64,000 nt of DNA, taken from Cryptomeria japonica (lineage: Eukaryota > Streptophyta > Pinopsida > Cupressales > Cupressaceae). The notes under the pieces are model-generated. The model saw only the letters and a program-made list of their open reading frames with translations, searched no databases and was not told where the DNA came from. The stretch covers positions 342,295,870 to 342,359,869 of the forward strand of contig NC_081412.1 of NCBI RefSeq assembly GCF_030272615.1, given 5' to 3'. The position numbers and the translations under genes are program-made. Of the stretch, positions 48,024 through 57,750 are shown in pieces; positions within the stretch are counted from its first letter, which is position 1; every line of letters begins with the position of its first letter.

Positions 48024-48686
48024 GCGATTGCGTAATACTACCTGAGCGATTGCGTGATACTGAGCGAATGTGTAAATCTAACAGAGTGAATGCATGACAT
48101 TATTTGCTCGATTGCGTAGCACTAACAGGTTGATTGCATGAAAGAATGCAGACAACAACAAAAAAAATTAGAAAAATGCAAGAAAACTAAACCCGACCAG
48201 GAACCTGCGAAACCAATTGTGAAGCCCTAGCCAAATCCCTCGTCATCCATTCAATATTGATTAGATCATATTTAATTGTATAAGAAATAACTAGCCTATT
48301 ATATTTATCTAAGGCTAGTTGTTCTTCCAAATCCTGTATCAATTTTTCTGCCTGGAGAACTTTTTGATATCGTTTGGCTTCTCTCCTTTGTTGTTTCGTC
48401 CTTCTTGCACCTGAAATCTTGAACTGAACTTTTCTTGCCATAAACTGTGTTAATCAAATCCTAAAATAAAAAAGTAATTTTGATCCCGGATTAACCAAAT
48501 TTAAGACAAAATTATATAGAAGCAATAACAGACAGAAGAAAAATAAAACAACAATTAACCCTACGGATGAGTGACCTAGAAAGTGTGATTGCGTGACCCT
48601 GTCAGAGCGAATGCATGACCCTGAAGGGTCGAATGCATAATTCTGTCTATGAGATTGCATGATGATGTAAGCTCGATTGCGTAGAT
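48024..48686 (-). repeat. two clusters of GCGATTGCGTGA-like motif in B leader
   Basis: Eleven copies of a 12-bp motif (consensus KCGAWTGCRTGA), spaced about 18-25 bp: six at 48024-48140 and five at 48576-48686. They vary mainly at CpG sites (GCGT/GCAT). The small ORF 48187-48441 lies between the clusters. Confidence 0.8.
48187..48441 (-). CDS. small basic coiled-coil ORF in B leader
   Basis: 84 codons, ATG to stop with no break, between the two motif clusters. The N-terminus is very basic (MARKVQFKISGARRTKQQRR), followed by an amphipathic helix (KLIQDLEEQLALDKYNR). I recognise no family. An intact frame in such decayed DNA is notable but short enough to be chance. If real, it would be an upstream ORF of the element. 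Confidence 0.35.
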   Translation of the reverse strand: MARKVQFKISGARRTKQQRREAKRYQKVLQAEKLIQDLEEQLALDKYNRLVISYTIKYDLINIEWMTRDLARASQLVSQVPGRV

Positions 48687-48790
48687 GGAAAATATTATCT
48701 CAAAATTCGTGCAACTTGCAAAAAATAAACAATCCGTACAATCTGCAAAAATCACACAGAACATAGAAAAAGGTTAAATTGTTGTTGGTT

Positions 48791-48809
48791 CACATCAGGT
48801 TCACCAAAA
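48791..48809 (-). other. PBS-like site of element B
   Basis: Minus strand after the LTR: TTTTGGTGAACCTGATGTG. Almost the same site (TGGTGAACCCGATGTG) follows the A 5' LTR, so A and B use the same primer. The tRNA is not identified. Confidence 0.6.
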
Positions 48810-50086
48810 TGTGGGATTGCAAAATTCATTCTTCTATTAACAAAACAAAGTAATCAATTAGAAACCAGGGAAATCACGAATCCCTTCTAATCAAAGAATT
48901 TAAAAAAATAACAATGAAATAATGCAAGATCAAATAAAATAGGAATTATAAATCAATTCAAATAAAACTCCCTATTCCAAGATTTGCATATTGCTTTCAT
49001 TGCTCTTCTCCTCTTCGTGGTATGATGGCTCTCAGATATTGCGCTGGTAACCTGCAAGTGACACAAAGATTCAAAGTTCGTGATTGTTGAAAATGGAGAT
49101 TGGATGCTCAATTTATAGAAAACTGGAGAAGATTGATTGAAAGGTGGAACAGATTGATCAAGAGGTGGAACTCAAGTGAGCTCAAATGCAAGTTGATAGT
49201 TGAACTGTTGATTGTAAGAGTGAAACTCAATAGATTGAATAGTTTAATTGAGTCAACTGATTGAGAAAAAGCTGACTGAAGGAAGAAAAAGGATGATTGG
49301 TGGAAATAAAGAAGATGACACAGAGAGCTTAATTTAGAAAAAGCTAACTGAAAGATGGAAATAGAAGTTGAAGAGATAAATGATTTAATTAATTAATTGA
49401 TTGAATTAATTAATTTAGCATGTGCTTGCATTTAGATTTAGATTATTAATTTAATCTTTGCATGAGATATTATTCAAATAATTGAATTTATTAATTCAAT
49501 TTAGTATTTGAATATATTTAGAACTTGACTTTGATTTTCAATTTGGTTTTTGAAATCATGCACATGTATTTGAATTTGGAAGAAATTAGAAGGATATGAA
49601 ATTAAATGAAATTAGAATTTGGGGATTTGGAATTGAAGAATTAATTAGCTAATTAAATAATTTAAAGAAACTATTTAATTATTTAGAAATGGAATTTAAT
49701 TAAATAATAAAGATTATTTAATTAAAGGATTAAATCACAATTAAATAAATAATTAATATTTAATTAATATTTAGAAGAGGGTTAATGATTGAATGATGAT
49801 TAGAGATAGAAATTGAATAATTAGTAATTTATTTAAATAATAAAGATTATTTAAATTGGGGAATTAATTAGAATTAATTAAATAATAAATATTTAATTAA
49901 TATTTAGGAAATGATTAAATGATGATAGAATAGGAAATAGAATAATTAGTAAGATAATGAGGAAATATGAAATTAGAAGAATTTAGAAGAATAAGTTTAA
50001 TTGACTTAATTAAATAATAAAGAATTATTTAATTAATTAGAGGAATAATTAGTACATGATCAATGAGACATTTTCAGGTGTCTACA
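48810..50086 (-). mobile_element. element B 5' LTR
   Basis: 1,277 bp; plus-strand ends TGTGGGATTGC and CAGGTGTCTACA. Related to the solo LTR 2364-3433 (shared AATTAAATAATAAAGATTATT and GATGGCT...GCGCT blocks). The right half has AT-rich repeated TTTAATTAAATAATAAA words (49380-50050). Confidence 0.85.
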
Positions 50087-51306
50087 TCAGGTGCTACCTT
50101 AATAGGCAAGGTGATGATACCTAATGAAGATTTAGCAACATTATCGAAACCTCAAATAGTAAGAGAATCGGGCTTAATGAGAGATGTATCGACATTGATT
50201 TTATGCAACAAGTTAATGCTACAAACATTAAGGCCAGAACCATTTTTCACTAGTGTTTGTCTTATTGCACTATCATTTATGATAACCAAAATTATTAAAG
50301 GATCATATTGATGTTGGATTTCACTAGTAGGTAACTCATCTTGTGTAAACACAATTTGAGCCTTAGGAGATGTGATAGAATCAATCAAGGAAGCCATATT
50401 ATTGGATGTCACTACAGATGGGACATTCAAAGTTTTCAAGGCATCTTGTAACATTCCATGATGAGCTGAAGAAATTTGAATCAAATCCCAAAGGGATATC
50501 TTGGCAGGAGTAGCTTTGAGTTTTTCAATAAGATTATATTCCTTACCAAGAGTTTGTGAAATGTGAGGTGCTTGAGGAAGAATAGGTTGGGGATCAGGAA
50601 GAGAAGTGGGGATAACCTGAGGAGGATTAGGTTGGCTATTGTTTCTTGTGTTATAAGTGTGGGCAACTGTATGATGACTTTCCTTAGTTAGTTGTTTAGC
50701 ATAACTATAAGGACTCTTAGTGGGATTTCTTCCTTGTACATTAATGACAAGTTTGTTAGGAGTACAAACGGAATCATGACCATATTCACCTTGAATAGTG
50801 AAAAGGGGTTGGTTGGGAAGTTACAAAGTTGAAGAAGGATAAGAACCTTGGACTATAAAAAGAGGCTTGCTATGTTCATTCACATTTATCATGTTGATGA
50901 ATCTTTTAGATGTATTGTTTTTGTTTGAAGATTTGGAAAGAGACATAAAGTCATCAAGGGCATCATCCAACAAGGCATGGTCATATTGATTGAAAGGTTT
51001 ATCTTTTGATTCAAAAGGAGACATCTCCTCATAAAGGGAATTATTGTAGGCAACCATGTTGCTAGATTTAGTAGAGGAGTTGATAGGAATGTACCCATGA
51101 GAGGAATCATTCAACTTATCTTTCTCATCACCACGAAATGACATAGTAACAAGTTTAATTAGTTTTTGGAAAAATGAGGGTTTAGAAGGCTTAGGGTTCA
51201 AAAACTCATCTAGAGCTTCATCTAATTCATCCTTAGTAAACTCGTAATCAACATAATTGCATACATCATCAAAAGTATGAACATCTTGCAAATAAAAATC
51301 TGACAT
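50087..51306 (-). pseudogene. element A gag/protease region, truncated
   Basis: ATG 51306, 174 nt inside the 5' LTR; one long minus-strand frame with a stop at 50821 and changes of register below. The N-part is acidic (SDFYLQDVHTFDDVCNYVDY), with no Retrotrans_gag core. The C-part has YDPLIILVIINDSAIRQTLV, KNGSGLN, CSINLLHKI, IKPDSLTIRGFDN and LGIITLPIKVAP, the retropepsin-like region of Tat-type gypsy pol. The usual catalytic Asp before NGS is Lys here. The frame is cut at 50086 by the B LTR. Confidence 0.75.
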
Positions 51307-51480
51307 TTTGAAATGGAAATTGAATGAAATCTACACATAATGCAAGCAAGTAAAAGAAAGGTCTTCTTCTTTTTTTTTTTGGAATTTTATGTTTATAAAA
51401 AAAATGAAAGATACTAAATCTATATATAACAATTCAATGCAATGAAAATAAGATTGAGTTCACATCGGGTTCACCAAAGA
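51307..51480 (-). other. element A 5' leader with PBS-like site
   Basis: Short leader. The minus strand next to the LTR reads TCTTTGGTGAACCCGATGTG (51461-51480); TGGTGAACCCGATG is the likely PBS. It contrasts with the 2-3-kb leaders of B, Z and E. Confidence 0.65.
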
Positions 51481-53134
51481 TGTGTAAGGGAAAAAATGAG
51501 ACTAAGTAAAAAAAACCTAATCACACTCTCGTGTACACACTTGTGGAATACGAAAGAGCCTAGGGAGGTAACATGCTTCGGCTACTTCTTGTGAGGAAGA
51601 GAGAATCAAGGATTACATCTTAGGGTTTCTATTCCTTTGCTGCAAATGAGAGATAGGATAAATGCAAAGTGCAGATTTGAATAATTAACCTAGAATGCGA
51701 GTATACACAAGCAACCCTAATCTGGAAATACAAAATTGAGAGTAACTAATGTGTTGCTGAAAAGTACAGATTAGGAGTAAAATTTAGAGGTTCACCTGTG
51801 CCAAAAATCTGAACCAAAATGTTCAGGAGAGGAGTGCTATACCCCTGTCCTGATTCTGCAAACTGGAAGTTGTAACTGACAGGTTGAGATCTGAAGACTA
51901 TGAATTGTTATCCTACCAAAATCTACCAAAATCTAGGAGGACCAGGGTGCCACGCCCTAGTCCTGGGCAGGACCAGGGTGCCACGCCCCTGTCCCAGTGG
52001 GTTCTGCTTAGATTTGGTCCCTGGAACTGTGTCTGTGTGCTTTGTCAGTCCCAAAATGTGTAGCGACGCTTAGATCTTGAATCTACATGAATCTGCACCT
52101 GTAACAGAAAATAGGGTTCTGGGTGGCTATATGAGGTTTTGCCTTAGTCAAACCCCTATTTGAATAGTAAAATAGTGTGTGCAAGAATCTTGTGTGTGTG
52201 CAAGACCCTAAGATGAATGCAAATAATCTAGAGTAAACCCTAAATGCTTGTAATTGACAAAGTAAATGCTCTAAATCAATGATACAAAGTGATCTAAAGC
52301 ATTAATGTAAATCAAATTAATGTAATGAATCTCATACAAAGACATGTAAACAACATGAAATCATACCCAACCCTAAGGGAGAGGTACAAGCCAATCTTCA
52401 GTCAGTGATCTCCTATTGCTTTCCTACATCTTCAAAAGCCCCCAATTGATGAAAGATTAATGCTTGATGAATGTTTGATAGATTTTGTTTAATTTTTTTG
52501 AAGAATCCATAATATCTACTCTTTCTCTGCATAAAAGGATCCTTGTGATCGCTCCAAAAGTTTTTTTTCCTAGATCTTAGATTCCCCTTCAAATAAAGAA
52601 AGAGAGCTCTTATGTAAGAAACCCTGGATCTTAATTTCACCTTTAGGTCGACCTAGGATTTGAATTTCCTACCAATTTCTTGGGTTTAAGAATTATAATA
52701 TCAGAGAATTATGCTCCCGAAATTTCAGGAAAAATGTCGAGGACCAGGTGCAACTTGCACCTGGTCCAACCAACTTTTCACCAAATTTTCAGGGCCATTA
52801 GATATGATGATATTAGAGTAAATCCCAAAGTTATAGCTGATTCTGAGATGTTTTGTCATGTGAAATCGGGCCTTAAAGGTCAAAATAGGACATAATTAGG
52901 GTTTATGATTTAATGATTTATTGGAGGAATAAAATGAAAGGGGCACACTTAGGGTAAAGGGCCCAACTTTATAATGTATGCAGTGATGAAATATGAATTT
53001 AGATTTAATTTAATTAATTAATTAAATTCTTAAAGGAGATTAGAAATGCAAGATGCAAAACACACTAAGGTGGGTGCTAAACCAAGTGTGGAATTGTACC
53101 ACCCTAATATGGGTGTACAATTTGCAATGCTATA
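51481..53134 (-). mobile_element. element A 5' LTR
   Basis: 1,654 bp; plus-strand ends TGTGTAAGGG and AATGCTATA (CTACA in the other LTR), then TSD GGTAG. It carries GACCAGGGTGCCACGCC motifs near 51940-51990. Confidence 0.92.
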
Positions 53135-53139
53135 GGTAG

Positions 53140-53591
53140 GATGGAGGATTGAGATACGCTAGGGGACTGGGATTATGGATTTGGGGATAATGGGCTGGTG
53201 GATTTGGATTAGGGATGTAAGTGGTAGTGTTGTGAGGAAAAGATGGAGGTTGAGATAGGAACATGGGAGAAGATGGAGGGAAGGATGTTGCATATAAGGG
53301 ATATGTGGAGGTGATATATGAGGGCATTGTGGGTGGAGGACATGATGGATTTCCCTTGTCAAAGGTGTGATAAGGATTATGAGTGGATGCGCATGAAGGA
53401 ATGGTAGAGTAGCTAGAATGGACACTTGGATTTTGGTATCTGACACTTGGTGCAATCTTGCTAAGGATGAGGGCATCAATATTTTCAATCTCATATTCAT
53501 CTTGATCAACCATACTCTCATCATCACCAGAATGGGATGCAGTGGAAGAAAATGAAGGATGACCAAACTCACCATAATAAGATTGTGACAT
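53140..53591 (-). pseudogene. element Z Pro/Ser-rich ORF, upstream part
   Basis: ATG 53591 (MSQSYYGEFGHPSF), then an acidic segment (GDDESMVDQDEYEIENIDAL), then low-complexity Tyr/Pro/Ser/Thr sequence up to NPPSYL at the A insertion site. No stop. In frame with 19089 downward. It follows the Z leader directly, so this should be the first and main protein of Z. No domain recognised. Confidence 0.6.
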
Positions 53592-54414
53592 GAAAATTAG
53601 TTGATGAGTTGGAGAGATGAAAAATGAAAATGGAATGGTAGACTAAAGATTAGAATAGGATGAATGACAAGCATAGACTAGGATGGGGACTGACTTTGAG
53701 GAAGTTGGAAAGAGGATGAATTTTGATGTTTGATTTTGGATGTTTGATTGATGACCTAGGAAGAAGGAAATGATGTTGAAAATTGGGAGACAAGAGATGA
53801 TGATGGATAATAGTGATGATGCAAGATTGAAAAGATGACCAAGGTCTGATTAGGGACTTGGATGATCAGACACAATGAGATAAACCATATAATGGATAGA
53901 TGATAGTAATGACATTAGATTTGCAATGATGACCAAAGAGATGACTAGCAACTAAGATGATAAAGATGAATATGAAATCCAAGACCTTGGGAATAAAGGC
54001 AAACCTGTCAAACTATGAAGCAAAATCGCTGGACAAATTTTGGCAGCATAACCAGACAATAAGGATCAAACCGGCTGAAGGAAGAAGCGAACCCACCACA
54101 ATAAGGATCAAACTCGCTGGACCTAGGTGAAAACCCACTATAACATCAAAGACTGAAATGTCAGGTGAGAATGACAATTAACCTGTTGGATCATGGTGTA
54201 AAATCGCTATACCTCTAGTGTAAACCTGCATAGTATCAAAGGCTAAGAGAACTGGCAAAACTAATAGCGAATCTGCCAGAGAAAAGAGTGAACTTGCGAG
54301 TTTTTCAAAGAAAACCCGTGAGAGTTCAAATGACAGTGACTATGCTAAGTATGTCAATCTAGCTCAAGACAGGGGCATTCCTGCTATACCAAGAAGTGAA
54401 CCCATTGTAGGACG

Positions 54415-54447
54415 ACAACAACAACAACAACAACAACTAGTACTGTG
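54415..54447. repeat. (ACA)n microsatellite
   Basis: About ten CAA/ACA triplets in the Z leader. Confidence 0.9.
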
Positions 54448-55424
54448 TGAAATGTGATGTGTTTGATGACTAATACTAATTTTGACAAAAGATCATTGTG
54501 ACACAAACACAACAAGCACATACAAATGATAAATGCAATAAACAGTCATGCAGTTCCTAGGATAGTCAAAGGACAATACTTGTTGAATCTCGTAGCCCAG
54601 TATACCACATTCAACCAGATAGATAGAAGCTTGGTAGCATTGGCTTCACTCCATGACACACACTTCTTGAGCATTCCAAGCTTCAAATTTCTAAAGATCT
54701 TAATATCTTGATAAATTTTCTATCTCAAATTGGGGGTACATGAGGGGTTTTTTTGGTATGTGTGTATTACAACACTTGAGTAAACAAGTAGAAGGGTTGG
54801 GGCCACCATAACAAAGGTTCCTAGTAGTTTTCTAATGAGTCCAGTCCAACAACAAATTCACGAAGCAAGCCACTCAAGGATCTAATTGAGCTTATCGGTG
54901 TTACGATGAATTTACTCAACACTCCGACCGTTTGACCAAGTATTTGTATAGTGGCTCAAAAAACACCGCTCGAGCTCACACTAGGAGAGATGATATCCCC
55001 AACATTCCCTTATTTTGAAACACTCCCTTGAGGTGATGAGGCCCCCAAGAGGTGATTCTCTAATAAAAATAAAAGTGGGCATCGTTAATCACCTTTCTCT
55101 TCACCCAAGGTCTACAAAGGTGAGGGGAGAGGATACTTGGTGTAACAGTTGGTCCACACTACATGCACATAAGTGTGCCAATCATGGAAGACATTAGGTT
55201 CATTTCCTTTAATCAAATTGAAGTGTTCCTAATTAACATAACACACGCATATGTGAATATGAAAGCAATAAAGGAAAGAAAATTTGTTTCAATGAAATCC
55301 CTCTTTGGCGATCCTGCAAAGAAAGTGTTAATGTTTGCAAATTTTAGGGTCTTCTACTCACTCGATTGGCTGCACAAACATTGGCAAAATCACATCAAGA
55401 CACACAATGTGTTCATACTTAAAA

Positions 55425-55785
55425 CCCGCTATTTCATGTGACAAACCCACTATTTCATGACTATTAAAATTCAGATTTAAAAATATAAGATGTTATGACT
55501 GCGAACTCACTATTTCATAGTTCAAACCCATCACTTCAGGAATATGCAGAATTTAAAATGCACGAAAAAAAGAAAATAAAATCACTGTAAACTATATCAA
55601 TTCATTCCTACCATTTTAGATGCCAATCCTGCTATTTCTAACCACAAACCCACTAACTAGTTGAAAAACTCAAAAAGCATTTACAAAAATCTCAAGAGCA
55701 AAATTTTAAAATTTCACCTTCCGTACGGTTGCAGAAATGTGAACACGCTACTTCTAGTAGTGAGCCCGTTGTTTCTGAAAATGCC
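55425..55785 (-). repeat. cluster of CCCRCTATTTC-like motifs in Z leader
   Basis: Copies near 55425 (CCCGCTATTTCATG), 55446 (CCCACTATTTCATG), 55505 (CTCACTATTTCAT), 55527, 55629 (CCTGCTATTTC), 55650, 55745 (CACGCTACTTC) and 55767 (CCCGTTGTTTC). A looser set with cores AACCCACT and ATCGCT lies at 54020-54410. Confidence 0.65.
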
Positions 55786-55899
55786 AAAATTGATGAAATA
55801 GACCTCCGCCAAGGTGTATTCCCGCGTTTTTTCCTATACGTACTCAAAATCTATGAAAAAGACACTCAAACAACAAAAAACATGAAAAATGACCTATGA

Positions 55900-55915
55900 A
55901 GTGGGTCCCACCAAT
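55900..55915 (-). other. PBS-like site of element Z
   Basis: Minus strand after the LTR: ATTGGTGGGACCCACT. TGGTGGGACCC differs from the A/B site. The primer tRNA is not identified. Confidence 0.5.
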
Positions 55916-57012
55916 TGTGCTAGAAAATGTGTGATGAAAAATATGAGTGCAAATACAAAGGGTTAAAAGACAAGCTAACTAACCAAGCATACACAAAACA
56001 TCATACACCTCAAGATTAGAATGATAAAATCAATACAGAACTAAATAACAATGCAACACAAACCAAAATACCTGCTTCCATTTGATTATTCCTTGATTTT
56101 ATGTGTGCTCGATGACGTCTTCGGATGCTTGATATTTCTCCATGATTATTGATGCAAATGATAACGGATGTGGGTGAAATATAAGATATGAATGATGGGT
56201 GATAATTTCAGCAGAGTAATAGTGTGATTGGATGAAGGTGGATCATTTTAGCATTATGACGATCTGATTATGAAAGAGTGGATGAATAGCTTAGAAAAAG
56301 AAGGGATTAAATAGGAATTGGGAGGAAGGTGAAGGGTTCTCAAAATGAAACACTTGTCCTCAAGGAGGACAAATGGCACTCCAAAGGAATCCATGTGGAA
56401 GAAGATTCCACACTTGTCCTCATGTCTCAAGAGAGAAGACAAGTGTCCCAAAGGAGGGACACATGTCTTGGGGAGGAATGACATGTCTCCCCAAGGAAAC
56501 ATGTCTATTTGGGGAATAACCACCCCAAAATAGAATATTTTCCAATATTTGGAAAAAAGGGAATGTGCACACATGTGAGAGAGGAGATGGTTAGGATAAG
56601 GTTGGTTGAGGGGATAGGGTTGGTTAGAACCCAAGGGTAAGGGTAGGGGTTAGGTTTGGTGGTTAGAAGTTAGGACTCATGTGACATATTTGAATAATTA
56701 ATTAATTATTTAAATGAGGTGAGGGAAATTAATTAATTAAATGGATTGAAAGGGGGAATTAATTAATTAATAAAAGGGATTGGAAAGGAGTTAATTAATA
56801 AATTGAATTAATTAATTAAAGGGATTGGAAAGGGGAGATTAATTAATTAATAGATTGATTAATTAATCTGCTAATGGGGTATGGCTTCATTCAATTAATT
56901 TAGCCAAAAGGGATACTTGAGCTTAATTAAATAACATGAATTATTCACCTAATACAAGGGACTTATGAGATTTGATCTGATTAAATTAATCAGCCAAATT
57001 TAAGTGTCTACA
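55916..57012 (-). mobile_element. element Z 5' LTR
   Basis: 1,097 bp; plus-strand ends TGTGCTAGAAAATG and AAGTGTCTACA. Its right 640 bp match the truncated 3' LTR 14013-14632. Confidence 0.85.
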
Positions 57013-57169
57013 CCCTTTATGTAGTAAACATTTCCATTTGTCCTAGTTCCTTTTGCTACCAACTTTATAGTTCTACCTTTTCTAATCATACATCTAGTTT
57101 TTGTAAACAAACTTCATAACCTCTATTGCACATCTGACTGTCACTCAACAGATTATGTCTCAATAATTT
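57013..57169 (-). pseudogene. copia GAG-pre-integrase fragment
   Basis: The minus strand reads LLSDSQMCNRGYEV then, after a frame change, KGRTIKLVAKGTRTNGN and VYY, the segment between protease and integrase in copia polyproteins. It is the target into which Z inserted or was joined. The rest of this copia copy is not visible. Confidence 0.6.
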
Positions 57170-57750
57170 TGTTGGCAATTTGGAGGAATTGATTGTGTTT
57201 CATTTATGTCAACACTAGTTGTTTTGTTGTCTACCGGCTTTCGATAGAGTGATTGGTCTTTGATGTTGATCTGGAGATTCATCTCCGGTTTGGTTCGACT
57301 GTTGGAATTGGTTTGGATTGTTTATTCATGTGTTCTTGATGCATATCACATTCAGTTGGTTCAGGATTTGATGATCCGGGTGCTATCATTTGTTCTAATA
57401 AGCCTTTTGGTTACCAGTAAGGGTTTTACTAGTAGAGCTTTGTTGAAGATCTTTTGGTGAATTCGATAAGTGGTGTTGGTGTGACTTCTAGAAGGTTATC
57501 AGGATGTTGATGATTATCATGTGCATGTTTTAGTTGTTCGTGGTGTTTCATTTGGCTTATGGCGACCTATTTTGGGTCCGGTTTTATTCTTCTAGGTTAT
57601 GGATCGGTTTATGCAATGTGTTGGTTGATGCTCCCGATGTGTTACCAGTTGGATTTATTGTTTGGATTATGTTGTTTTGGTCTTAGGCCGACTTGGTTTA
57701 TCATTGGTTTGCGGGATTATGTAATGGATTTATTATATTTGATAACTCAA
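57170..57750 (+). mobile_element. copia LTR fragment, plus strand
   Basis: Starts TGTTGGCAATTTGGAGG and soon has TCATTTATGTCAACACTAG and CTACCGG, the usual start of these copia LTRs in plus orientation. It is cut at about 57750 where an inverted LTR begins. ORFs here are spurious. Confidence 0.55.

Larger units (their letters stand above)
45887..50086 (-). mobile_element. element B 5' LTR and leader, inserted in A's gag/protease
   Basis: A minus-strand 5' end of a gypsy element: LTR 48810-50086, PBS-like site below it, then a ~2.9-kb leader to the gag ATG at 45886. It interrupts the protease-like frame of A at 50086. The expected TSD would be TCAGG (50087-50091); no second copy next to a B 3' LTR was found, so B's 3' end is lost or the pol below is not its own. 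Confidence 0.75.
19095..53134 (-). mobile_element. element A, gypsy LTR element, 34-kb composite
   Basis: LTRs 19095-20732 (3') and 51481-53134 (5') are homologous along their length. The TSD GGTAG lies at 19090-19094 and 53135-53139. The 5' LTR is followed inward by a PBS-like site, the 3' LTR is preceded by a PPT, and the Z ORF is in frame across the site. Everything between is interior plus later insertions: B 5' half (to 50086), C (35989-42746), D (23697-34464) with G inside. The Tat-like pol (35324-45370) and antisense PMD gene lie within. Whether pol is A's or B's is open, because the end of A's protease and B's 3' LTR are missing. Confidence 0.9.
53592..55915 (-). other. element Z long leader
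   Basis: 2.3 kb without coding signal between the PBS and the Z ORF. It contains the tract conserved with B (54615-55165), an (ACA)n run (54415-54447) and two clusters of short repeated motifs (54020-54410 and 55425-55785). Confidence 0.65.
14013..57012 (-). mobile_element. element Z, pol-less gypsy-type LTR element (outer element)
   Basis: The outermost element, minus strand: 5' LTR 55916-57012, PBS-like site, leader 53592-55915, Pro/Ser-rich ORF from 53591 to about 16853 (interrupted by A), noncoding 3' part, PPT and 3' LTR 14013-14632. Without the nested insertion A (19095-53139 with one TSD) it is about 9 kb. No RT, RNase H or integrase motif occurs in Z's own sequence, so it would depend on another element's enzymes. 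Its right end sits in a minus-strand copia fragment. The left LTR is truncated, so no TSD can be shown. Confidence 0.75.

Noticed and set aside
48791-48809. TCAGG near the B LTR left end as a TSD for 48810-50086 as a solo LTR
   Set aside because: The pentamer lies 13 bp or so from the LTR end, inside the PBS-like site also found next to the A LTR, so it is not a flanking duplication.
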